This document shows, piece by piece, positions 20,910 through 30,100 of a stretch of 32,417 nt of DNA. The notes under the pieces are model-generated. The model worked only from the letters and a program-made list of their open reading frames with translations, was not told the origin of the DNA and did no database searches. The stretch is taken from IMG/VR virus record IMGVR_UViG_3300025132_000160, positions 1 through 32,417 of that record; one strand, 5' to 3'. Each line of letters opens with the position of its first letter. The stretch's first letter is position 1. This stretch comes from a virus. A program made the position numbers and the translations under genes.

Positions 20910-22678
20910 TTGAAATTATCAATGGTAGTGTCTCTAATAGAAATCGCATAGGTACCATCGATGAATTTAATAAGTTAGTTAAAAATAATGCGTGGAATGG
21001 TGAGATGTATCGCAGCTATTATAGCTTTGATGAAACACTAAGTCAACACATGGAAGTTAACAGAACAGTTAAAGGATTCGATGGTTTAACCTATTTAGAT
21101 TCTATTATATTAGATGTAGACAAAGGCAATATTGCCGATGATGCATTCCAACCTTATCTGTTGCAATGTCTAGAAGAAATTACAGATTTAGGCATTGACA
21201 AATCTCACGTGAATATATGGTTTAGTGGTAATGGATATCATGTAGAACTATTAAATGTATTTGGCTTTCAACCTAGTAGGTTATTACACGAAAAAGTAAA
21301 ACTTACTATGAAAGAACATTTATCGTTTGCAGATAGTATATTTGATAAAACACGTATCATTAGAGCACCATGGAGTTTAAACAAAAAGACAGGACTATAT
21401 AAAGTGTTTATTCCATATAGTCTTATCTGGAATCTGAAGTACGATAATGTTAAACAAATGGCTAAAGATTATAAATCATATAAACACTGGAAAGAAGATG
21501 GTTGGTACGACACGTTAAATGTTGATAAAGAAGTAGAACCATACTTACAGAACTTAATTGTTTCTACGTCACAAGCAGTTAGCACTGGTGGATACAAAAG
21601 CAAAGATACTACTTCAGTAGTTACTTGTATGCAACACGCTTTTAATGAAGGACCAATAGAAGGACAACGTAATATGAAAATGATGCGTATGTCTAGTACC
21701 TACAAAAGAGCAGGTGTTCCATATGTAGTTGCCTTGAATGGTATGCTGCAATGGTCTAATGGTGCTATGGATGACGAAGAAGTAATTAGAACTGTAAGTA
21801 ATGTATTTGATGGTAACTATCAATATGGCTGCAATGATGTAATTATGTCTGAATATTGCGACCCAAAGTGTATTCATTTCAAAAGAAAAGATTATACATT
21901 GGATATCAAAAATGTAAACGATATGACTAAATCATTAGTAGAATATTTGCAAAATGATATTACCAAGAAGTCAATTAATATGGCTGATATATTTAATTGC
22001 CAAGACTATATTATAAAACCAGGTGAATTAGTTGTATTTTCTGGTGATACTGGTATGGGTAAATCTGCATTTGTACAAAATGTAGTAGTAGGAGCACTTA
22101 AAGATACATTGTTCTTATCATTAGAGATGAATGAATTTCTAACATTTAGAAGATTTGTTCAGATAGCTAATAAGAAAACAGAAGGATGGGTTATAGACCA
22201 AGTAAAATCTAACCCAGATATATCGTTTGAAGAACAGTTAGGTCATATACAAGTAATGACAATAGCACCAGAAATAGAAGCTATTAAGAAGGTAATTGCT
22301 ACGCATGAACCTAACATCTTAGTAGTAGATACGACTGATGAGGTGCACGTTGATAGAGTAGAGTCTGAAATACAAAGACAAAACATTATCATTGGTGCAT
22401 TAAAAGAAATGGCACAGAAACATAATATAATTATTATAGCTGTGCATCACGTTAACAAGATATCTGCAGCAGGTAACACTATAGCATTGCATTCATTGAA
22501 AGGTAGTACTAATGTTGTACAGAAAGCAGATAAAGTAATTATGGTTAAAGGTAATCGAGACGAAAAAGCTAGAGTAATATCTAGTGAAAAATCAAGAGAT
22601 GATGGCAAGTTTGAAATGACAGCACTCTTTGATTATGAAACGATGACTTTTAGACAAGTTGATTGGAGTCAACAATGA
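20888..22678 (+). CDS. Primase-helicase (AEP-like primase fused to DnaB-like helicase)
   Basis: This 596-residue fusion has two parts. The N-terminal half has primase motifs of archaeo-eukaryotic type: IILDVDKG (D76, D78), WFSGNGYHVEL (113-120) and RAPWSLNKKTG (159-169). A Cys cluster, C315/C324/C328 (YCDPKC), may bind zinc. The C-terminal half is a RecA/DnaB-type helicase: Walker A SGDTGMGKS (385-393), SLEM with E413, Walker B ILVVDTTDE (D481) and AVHHVNK (H520-H521). It would prime and unwind DNA at the fork. It starts inside the preceding gene (AAGG upstream) and ends in an ATGA overlap. No DNA polymerase gene is in this window, so it may lie elsewhere or be the host's. Confidence 0.88.
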   Translation: MENKETIIEIINGSVSNRNRIGTIDEFNKLVKNNAWNGEMYRSYYSFDETLSQHMEVNRTVKGFDGLTYLDSIILDVDKGNIADDAFQPYLLQCLEEITDLGIDKSHVNIWFSGNGYHVELLNVFGFQPSRLLHEKVKLTMKEHLSFADSIFDKTRIIRAPWSLNKKTGLYKVFIPYSLIWNLKYDNVKQMAKDYKSYKHWKEDGWYDTLNVDKEVEPYLQNLIVSTSQAVSTGGYKSKDTTSVVTCMQHAFNEGPIEGQRNMKMMRMSSTYKRAGVPYVVALNGMLQWSNGAMDDEEVIRTVSNVFDGNYQYGCNDVIMSEYCDPKCIHFKRKDYTLDIKNVNDMTKSLVEYLQNDITKKSINMADIFNCQDYIIKPGELVVFSGDTGMGKSAFVQNVVVGALKDTLFLSLEMNEFLTFRRFVQIANKKTEGWVIDQVKSNPDISFEEQLGHIQVMTIAPEIEAIKKVIATHEPNILVVDTTDEVHVDRVESEIQRQNIIIGALKEMAQKHNIIIIAVHHVNKISAAGNTIALHSLKGSTNVVQKADKVIMVKGNRDEKARVISSEKSRDDGKFEMTALFDYETMTFRQVDWSQQ

Positions 22679-22857
22679 TAAAGTTAAAAACAGTAAATGA
22701 TGATAATATTATAATGCAAGAAATTGTATTATTATATTTGTTTGTATTTGGTGTTTCTTTTCAAAGAGAAAGAGGAGAGCACTTTACTATTAACTTTGGT
22801 GTCGGACCTATAGAACTAGCATTTACAGTGAGGTTTTGGTATGGCACACAAGAATAA
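22675..22857 (+). CDS. Small hypothetical protein after the helicase
   Basis: The ATG at 22675 overlaps the helicase stop (ATGA), so it is preferred over the in-frame ATG at 22663. The 60-residue protein starts MIKLKTVNDDNIIMQEIVLL, then a hydrophobic IVLLYLFVFGV segment (too short and mixed to call a membrane span with confidence), then beta-like FTINFGVGPIELAFTVRFWY. It overlaps the resolvase start by 17 bases. No family recognised. Confidence 0.5.
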   Translation: MIKLKTVNDDNIIMQEIVLLYLFVFGVSFQRERGEHFTINFGVGPIELAFTVRFWYGTQE

Positions 22858-23173
22858 AATACGTGGTAACAACCTAGAACGTGAGATTGTTAACGCAGCT
22901 AAAGAGGAAGGGCTCTCTGCAAAGAGGGCCTATGCCTCTGATGGCAGGTCACTAGGATATAGTGAAGTCGTTGATTGTCTTGTAGAGGATTGGACCATAC
23001 AAGCAAAAAGAAGAAAGAAAATAGCACAATGGCTATATCCAGATTATCATGGCGAAGATGTAGATGCAGTGGTAACAAGAATGGATAGGAAAGAAGCATT
23101 AATTATAATGCCTCTTGAAAAATGGATAAAGATGATAAAGGAGCTAAAAGATGGCGAAAGTAAATCTAAGTAG
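22841..23173 (+). CDS. Holliday junction resolvase-like nuclease (Hjc/PD-(D/E)xK)
   Basis: This 110-residue protein starts MAHKNKIRGNNLEREIVNAA, with GAGG upstream. It has the Hjc pattern: RGNNLERE (E13), AKRAYASDGRSLGYSEVVDC with D45, then IQAKRRKK (Q54, K56). The E...D...QxK signature is the PD-(D/E)xK active site. It would resolve branched DNA formed by the annealing protein and during packaging. The length is at the small end of the family. It overlaps the next gene by 23 bases. Confidence 0.75.
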   Translation: MAHKNKIRGNNLEREIVNAAKEEGLSAKRAYASDGRSLGYSEVVDCLVEDWTIQAKRRKKIAQWLYPDYHGEDVDAVVTRMDRKEALIIMPLEKWIKMIKELKDGESKSK

Positions 23174-23384
23174 AGAAGAAGTAGAAGAAGTGTTAAGTGC
23201 TTTGGCTAATGTTATTACTATTAAACATAGGTATAGAGATATACATTTAGATGTTAATGTAGAAATGATTAGAGAAGTATTACGCAAATTAGAAAGTCCT
23301 TTTATGGAAAAAGAAAATAAAATTATAAGAGGATTAGAAGATAAACAACCTAGAATAGGGAATTGTGAGTGTTGTGATGACTAA
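23151..23384 (+). CDS. Small hypothetical protein
   Basis: This 77-residue protein starts MAKVNLSREEVEEVLSALAN after AAGGAG. The helices end in QPRIGNCECCDD, a Cys-rich tail (C-x-C-C) that could bind a metal. It overlaps both neighbours. No family recognised. Confidence 0.6.
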   Translation: MAKVNLSREEVEEVLSALANVITIKHRYRDIHLDVNVEMIREVLRKLESPFMEKENKIIRGLEDKQPRIGNCECCDD

Positions 23385-23517
23385 ATTTAATAAAGAAGAA
23401 CTTTTGATATTAAGGTCAGCATTACTTAACTTTAAAAAAGCACCATGGGTATCACCAGGTGAACAAAAGATAATTAAAACAATGCTAGAAAAAATACATA
23501 AACTATTTGAAGAATAA
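23377..23517 (+). CDS. 46-residue helical protein
   Basis: ATG at 23377 overlaps the preceding gene by eight bases. The protein reads MTKFNKEELLILRSALLNFK, KAPWVSPGEQKIIKTML and EKIHKLFEE, two helices with a turn. Coding character is good and the preceding GTGAGTG can act as a weak ribosome site. It resembles in style the neighbouring helical gene (SREEVEEVLSAL and KEELLILRSAL), so the pair may be diverged copies (inference). Function unknown. Confidence 0.55.
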   Translation: MTKFNKEELLILRSALLNFKKAPWVSPGEQKIIKTMLEKIHKLFEE

Positions 23518-23519
23518 TA

Positions 23520-23649
23520 ATTATTCCCCCTCAACTATTAACACGCTTTGAAGGAAGCGGGTGGTGAAAATCCATCTTACCCTTATAAAGCAAATACATC
23601 TTGGTTGGCACTAAATGTATAAATATATTAACAATAGAGGGGGAATAGT
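23520..23649 (+). ncRNA. 130-base branched leader RNA before the co-chaperonin gene
   Basis: The closing helix joins 23520-23531 (CCCCC core) with 23638-23649, 12 continuous pairs with one G-U, and continues past a 3-base bulge as CTATT/AATAG (23535-23539 with 23633-23637). Inside are CGCTT/AAGCG (23544-23548 with 23555-23559), a GGGT/ACCC arm at 23559-23582, and ATACAT/ATGTAT (23594-23599 with 23615-23620) extended by TTGG/CTAA. It stops one base before AAGGAG of the co-chaperonin gene, so folding could directly affect ribosome access. Confidence 0.7.
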
Positions 23650-23660
23650 AAGGAGACAAT

Positions 23661-23918
23661 ATGAAACCATTAAGAGATGAAGTTGTAATTAAGCAGCAAT
23701 CTAGAGAAAATAAAACAGAAGCAGGTATTATTTTAACAACAGATGTAGCAATAAAAGAAAATGTTGGTGAAGTAGTAGCTCTTGGTAGTAAAGCAGAAGA
23801 ACTAGAAATAGGAGACAAAGTATTATTTGGTCCAGGATTTGTAGTTCAAGAAATCAATAAAGAAGAATATTTGATTATGAACACTCAAAATATATTATTG
23901 GTATTAGATAATGAATGA
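23661..23918 (+). CDS. groES: GroES-like co-chaperonin
   Basis: This 85-residue protein starts MKPLRDEVVIKQQSRENKTE after AAGGAG and has the Cpn10 outline: MKPLRD start, mobile loop region ENKTEAGIILTTD, VGEVVALGSKAEELEIGDKV, and EEYLIMNTQNILLV end. It is slightly short (GroES is 97). Phage co-chaperonins such as T4 gp31 help the host GroEL fold phage proteins. No GroEL gene is in the window, so it would cap the host chaperonin. A structured RNA precedes it, and its stop overlaps the next ATG. Confidence 0.85.
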   Translation: MKPLRDEVVIKQQSRENKTEAGIILTTDVAIKENVGEVVALGSKAEELEIGDKVLFGPGFVVQEINKEEYLIMNTQNILLVLDNE

Positions 23919-24051
23919 TGAAAAAACGTGGAGTTTAACTAAAGAATATGAGTTAAATAAAAATAATTACATATTTACAGATAAATTTCCATTAAAACGC
24001 ATATTATCTGATTTATCTAAAGAAAATGATAAATTAAAGAAAAAAAGATGA
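23911..24051 (+). CDS. 46-residue basic protein, last early gene
   Basis: ATG at 23911 overlaps the GroES-like gene by eight bases. It reads MNDEKTWSLTKEYELNKNNY, IFTDKFPLKRILSDLSKEND and a Lys-rich end. The compositional style fits the other early genes. It ends at the convergent junction. Function unknown. Confidence 0.5.
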   Translation: MNDEKTWSLTKEYELNKNNYIFTDKFPLKRILSDLSKENDKLKKKR

Positions 24052-24127
24052 CGAGAATAGGGCTATACGTCGATAAAATATATTTTTGGTATAAAGTGTC
24101 GTCACTCCTTTTATAGCCCTATATCGT
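24051..24127. terminator. Stem-loop in the convergent junction
   Basis: ATAGGGCTATA (24057-24067) pairs perfectly with TATAGCCCTAT (24112-24122), extended by ACGA/TCGT (24051-24054 with 24124-24127). Inner hairpins are AAAA/TTTT (24075-24086) and AGTG/CACT (24095-24106). It lies between the end of the early genes and the end of the giant gene, so it can act from both sides. No U-run is present, so it may terminate by a different mechanism or be a 3'-end stabiliser. It is the same style as the early leaders. The remaining bases to 24163 hold nothing clear. Confidence 0.5.
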
Positions 24128-24163
24128 TTGAATTAGAGGGTAAAACCTATATTAATGGTATAC

Positions 24164-27100
24164 TTAATCTAAATCTTCATCTATTTCTTCTTCATTTGCT
24201 TCAATTTGGTCTCTTCTGAGGTCATGAAGGGTATGAACAGGAATTCCGAACATAAATTCACCAAACATAGCAGGACTTTTATAGGTTCTTGCTACATCTC
24301 TACCAAATCTACCAAATGGGAAATAGGTTGCTAATTGATATTTAGTTAGATTTTCAAAGTCTTGATTCAATAAAGCAGTCGTTGGTGCTAAAACAAAACG
24401 AGCAACTGGTGGTGTTACAATACTTAATGGTGATAATACTGGATGTGGGTATTGACTAAAGAATGCACGTTCTCTTTCTTCTTCATCACCAAATAATAAC
24501 ATAGAAGTATCTTGCATCCAATTCATAGGTGGTGATAATGCATAGTCAAATATACTTGCAACAAATATATTAGCAAGTGCTAATGCCATTAAATCTGCCG
24601 TAAGCTGCCTTTGTGCTCTTTTAGTTTGATAACCACCAGACCATTCTTCAAATCTAGCACCTCTATATACTTTAATTCTTCTACCAATACTATTCCAAGC
24701 ATAAGGATGAAAACGCGTCATAACCCTACCTAAAGATGTGTTAGCTACATTAGGTCTTTGTGTTGCATGGTAAATAAACTGTGATGCTTTTACAGTTCTA
24801 TTAGCTAATTGTATTAATATAGGGTGGTCAAATGGTAAATTCTTACCAAATTCACCTAACATTTTTCTAGCATTTATGTATGCTGCATCCCAAGTTCTAC
24901 TACGTAATAAGAACTCAGACTTTCTCATGAACACAGCACCAGCATTTGTAATAGCTTTACCTGCACCTACTTCTTTGAATACTTCTCTAGTGGTCATATC
25001 AGCAAAGTTATCAAATTCTTTTTCATTTTTACCACGCAATCCATCTTTACTAATTGTTCTAGATACAGTTTTTACTGCTTTTACTAATGGTTCTGACATA
25101 CCTACCATTTGGAATCTTGAATCTTTTTGTGCTTCGTTAATTAACATATCTTCAAAAGTACCAATGTATGCTTGCCATTCTTCCCATTCTTTTCTGTTTC
25201 TAATTTTTTTAGTAATAACTTCACCAGTAGCAGAATTTAAAATTTTATATGTTGTATTTTCACCCCATACATTATCGTTCCACCAAGTGTCAGATAGTGC
25301 ATCTGTAAATGGTTTTAATCCTACATCAGTAATAGTATTACTACCACCACCATAAATGTTAGTTAGGAATGTTTTAGGGTGGAATAACAATGACATCATT
25401 TCAAATTTACCTTCAAGGTCATTTAAATTTTGTCCTAGTCTTGCTATATACATATCTCTTGCTGCTCTATTTTTAGGTGCTGCATCTAATATTTTACCAC
25501 CAAATATACTATCTAAACGTTCAGTAAAGTTTATAACAGATTCGTCAGTCATTAATCCATAACCATTACCAAATCTACCTATTTTGTTTATATTTTTTTC
25601 TTGTAATAGTTTAGCTAAATTTTCCATCTTTTTTTCTCTTGCTAAATCTAATGAACGTTGTATTCTTGTATCAGCATCTATATTATCTCTCTGCATTTTA
25701 AATATTTCAGCTTTGATTTCACCACGTTGTATAGTGTTTAATCCTATATGATAATCTACACGTTCTAAAAAGTCTTTTTGTTTACGCATACCTTTTACAA
25801 AACTTTTGTCAAAATTATTTGCAGCATAATCTTTTAATAAATCAAATTCTTTTTGCGTAATACCATGTATATCAAAGTTACGTATAGAAGGATATCCCAT
25901 TTGATTCTTAGCAACATCCATCATAAAATATGCCCAAGACTCTGTAATGTCTTTATCTTTTCTTAATGGATTTTTTTCTACAAAACGTTTTATATTATTA
26001 CCTACTTTTAACGAAAGATTGCTATTGATTAAATTTCTATACATAGAACTTACATATCTATTTACATGATTAATACCAAGGTCCCATTCAGGTAAACTAA
26101 CTTCTTCACTTCTACCTTTTAAGTGTCCATTGTATCTACCCATGCCCATAGATTTTTGTAAAGTAAAATCCTCTATAATAGCAAGCTCTGCTATGTCGTT
26201 TAACTTATCTACACCTTTGGTGTTATATCCTTCATACTTTTCTCTTAATGATACCTCATATCTTAATAATGCTCTTTTTAATGAAACTTCTCCTTGATTG
26301 CTTGCTGCATACTCTAAATCTATTTTTGTTAAAATACTAGGGTCTTTAGCTGCTTTGTCTAGTTCTGTTTGTATAATTTTTTCTATAGCTGCTTCGTTTT
26401 GTTCTCTTCTAAACTTAGTACCAAATGGGTCTGTATGTGGAACATAATGTTTTACACTACCATCTGAAGATACATATCTACCCAAACTAACAGTTTTAGT
26501 TAATGGTTTATTACGCATATAGTTTTGCATTTCTTTTTTAACTACAGCAAATTCCTCTTTAGATAATTCTTTAGTAAAATCTAGTTTTACCATTTTACCT
26601 TTAACTTTTACTGGCTGTTCAAAAAGACGTTCTAAATGTTCATTCAATCTTTGGTAATATCTAAAAAAGTTTACATCAGTAATTGAAGGTAATTTTCTTA
26701 AAGCACTTAAAGGGTCGCTAGCAATTAATTCACTCATACCAGCATACAATGAATCTACTTTAGTTCTGTTAGATAATAATCCATTAGCATCTAAAAACAA
26801 CTGTTGTAGCTGTTGTATGTCATAAGCTATTTGTTTATCTATATAATTTTTTTCATTTGTTTTTGGTTGTACCAATAAATCATCTTCTAATATTTTATAT
26901 TCATTAATCTTTTTACCTACTTTAATAAGCTTGTCTTTTAATACAGAACTTCTACTCATAATAACATCTTTCATAACCTGGGTCATAATATTTGTATATG
27001 AATCATTAATCATTTCAACTACTTGTTCTGGTGTTTTGTTAACACGTTCACCTTTTTTACCAGTTTCTGTTTCAAACTTAAACTTTACACCTTCTTTAGT

Positions 27101-30100
27101 CATTTTATCAAATTCTGCTTTAAGTGTATTGTATTTGTTTTCTATATTTATTTCTTGCTCTCTGTTTGTAATACCTCTATAAAACATTAAAGTACCATTT
27201 TTACTTGGATTTGCTTCTCTTAATATCATAGCAAACTTAAACAAAGTAGTAAAGTTATTACCTTGAGCTCTATCTTCTGGTCTAATTAAACGTAAATTTT
27301 GTTCTATTTGTTCTTCAATATCTTTTTGTTTAGCATTGTTCATCTGATGAAACGCAAGTGTCATTTCAGTATTTAATTCAATAGTACTGTATGGCATTGT
27401 ACCGCTTTTAAATTTTATATTACCATCTTTGTCTTTAACTACATTCATAACACGACCCATTGTTTGGTCTTTTTCTGCATTCTCAATAAATTTTAATTGG
27501 TCTTTTAATGTAGTAGTAGCAAAATGTTCAAACCATTTAGGTGCTCCTTCTATACTATATGTACCAGTTTCTTTATCAAATTTAATAGACCTTTGTAATA
27601 ATGTTCTTACAATACCAGGTTGTAACATAGAATCATAATAATTCATAAAGTTATTAATATCTTTTGCAGTGGCATCAGTAAATTCTTTACCTACTTGGAA
27701 TCCTTGAAATGGTCTACCAGTAGTAAAAGATTCAAATTGAGCATCAATCGTAGAACCAAATCCTTTATGTATCTTTAAAAAGTTTTCTAACCTACGTAAT
27801 ACCGCTTTACCATAGTCAGTAAGGTTAGGGTCTTTATACGCTTGTTCAAAATCAATCTTAGCTATACCTTCTTTATCTACTTTAATTTTTTGATATTGTT
27901 CTTCTATAACTTCTATTTCTTTTTCTTGTTTTTCTTTAGCTATTTCTTCACGTACACCTTTTTCTAAATCTTTAGCTTTAACTGTCCTAGTTTTACTTAC
28001 TGGTATATCTGCATTATCAGTAGTTTCTGGTGCTTTAATTTCGTTTGTTTTGTTATATACAGCATCTATAGTATTAAAAAATATTTTACTATTAGCAGGG
28101 TCAATAGCAGGATTCTTAAACATTAATTCGTTTTGTAACCCTTCTATAGCATTTTTAATTTTTCTTACCTCTGATAATTTTGCATTAGTATCAGCATCAT
28201 ACTTCATAGTACCTTCATCAGGAAATCTTTTTTCTAACTCTTTGTATATTTCTTGTATTCTATCATAACCTTCATTTAATCTATACTCTACATTTTTTTC
28301 AAGTTTATTGTTATAAATAGCATCACCAAGTTTAGGATTACCTTTTGTTTTAATTATAGGATGTGCGTGTAATGCAAAATCCATAAATGCATACATTTCT
28401 CTACGTATAATGTTTAATGACCTTTTATCTGTAATACGTTTACTTAAAGTAGTGTTCATTACTTTTTTCATATCAAGAATTGACTCTGCAATAGCTCTAG
28501 TGTTTTCACCTTGCTTCATTTCAAAAGTTCTTTTTAATATAGTTTGCAAATCTTGTATGATATTTTCTTTAGCCATACCTTGTTTACTTAATAATTCTAT
28601 AATGTAATCTCCTTTACGTGTCAACAAATCAACACCAATAAGATTGTTTATAGTTCCTCTTAAGTTTTTACCACCTTTTAAATCATTAGCTAATATCTTA
28701 ACGTTCAAATCTTTATAAAAATCTAACAATTCAAGTTCTTTAAATGTACCACTTTTCTTAAGGTTTTTGTAAGTACGTTGTAAGTATGCAACGATATTTT
28801 CTGGACTAGTAAATTTAAAGTTTAAAAAGTCTCCACCCATATCTAACTTAGATAATATCTTTGCTTGCTGCATAAAGTAATTTGTTTCTGCACCTTGTTT
28901 CATAAATGGTTGCCACTGGTCTATAAAATCTTTAGCAGCTTTAATTAATGATGGATTTTTAATTTTTCTATATCCTCCTTCAAAAACATATCTATGTTCA
29001 GGATTCACCCATACATCTTTTTTACTTTGTATAGCTTTAGAAAATACTTTAAATGCGTGTAAGCTTGTTTTTTTGTTATTGGTTAATGTATACCATTTAC
29101 TAAATTTTTGCTTGCTAACATCCTTACCATTGCGTTGCACTGTAAAAAATGTTTCAAATATTTTCTGTACATTGTTTCTTGCACTACCAATTTTTACAAA
29201 CTCTGCACTATCTACTGCAATATTAATACCAGTATAACTTACATCTTTTAAAAATCCAAAGTCGTTTAGTTTAATTTTTAAGGTATATCCATTACCAATA
29301 TTTAATTTACCGCCATTAGTAGTTATAATATCAAATAACATTTGAAAATCTGTAGTAGCATTTACAATAGTACCTACTGCTTTTTTACCTTCATATGCAG
29401 CTTTAGCAGCTTTTATTCTTTCTTTGGTGCTAAATAACATAGATAATTTTTGACCTTCACTAAGTTGTTTATCTTGAAATACTACATCGAACAAAGTTTC
29501 TGCGATACTACGACCTTGTTTGTCGTATTTATTTTTCATTCTTTTTAAATCTCTAGGTGTAGCATTAATATTACCATCTTGTAATTCGTATTGTATCTTA
29601 GGATTACTAAATGCTTTTTTAACTATAGAAGGTAATGATTGATATCCTGTTACTGTATCACCATCTTTATCCATACCTCCTAAATACAAATCATTTAACT
29701 CTGATGCAAAGAAATTATATCCACCACGTTCTACAAACCCTTTAAATACCAATGCCCTTACACCACCATTACCACTATTAGGTGTACGCATCACTAAAAA
29801 TGTTAAAGCATCTTCTAGTAAATCTAACTTTAACTTATCTGCTTTAGTCTTTTTAAGTTCTTTGTATTGTTCGTATGCTTTTTCAAGGGTCATTACCTCT
29901 TGACCAACTTTTACAGGATTCTTTCTATGCTGTTCTCCAAGCATAAATTCTGTTTCTTTAAGTCCATTCATACGTTCTAAGCGTGGTGTATACAGCCCAG
30001 CATAGGCCTTAAATCCACTTTCCACACCTATTTGATTACTTCTACCTACAATGTATCTTGCAAGAATATTAGATATAAAATTCTGATTCTCTTTCATTAC

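Noticed and set aside
22335-22341. CTGATGA, the core word of hammerhead ribozymes, with GAAA 30 bases later
   Set aside because: It lies inside the primase-helicase coding sequence, and the bases between the two words do not form the required stem.
29657-29671. DKDGD in the giant protein read as an EF-hand calcium loop
   Set aside because: The 12-residue EF loop with a final Glu is missing, and the RTPNSG...FKGF context before it fits the polymerase barrel better; kept as a caveat.
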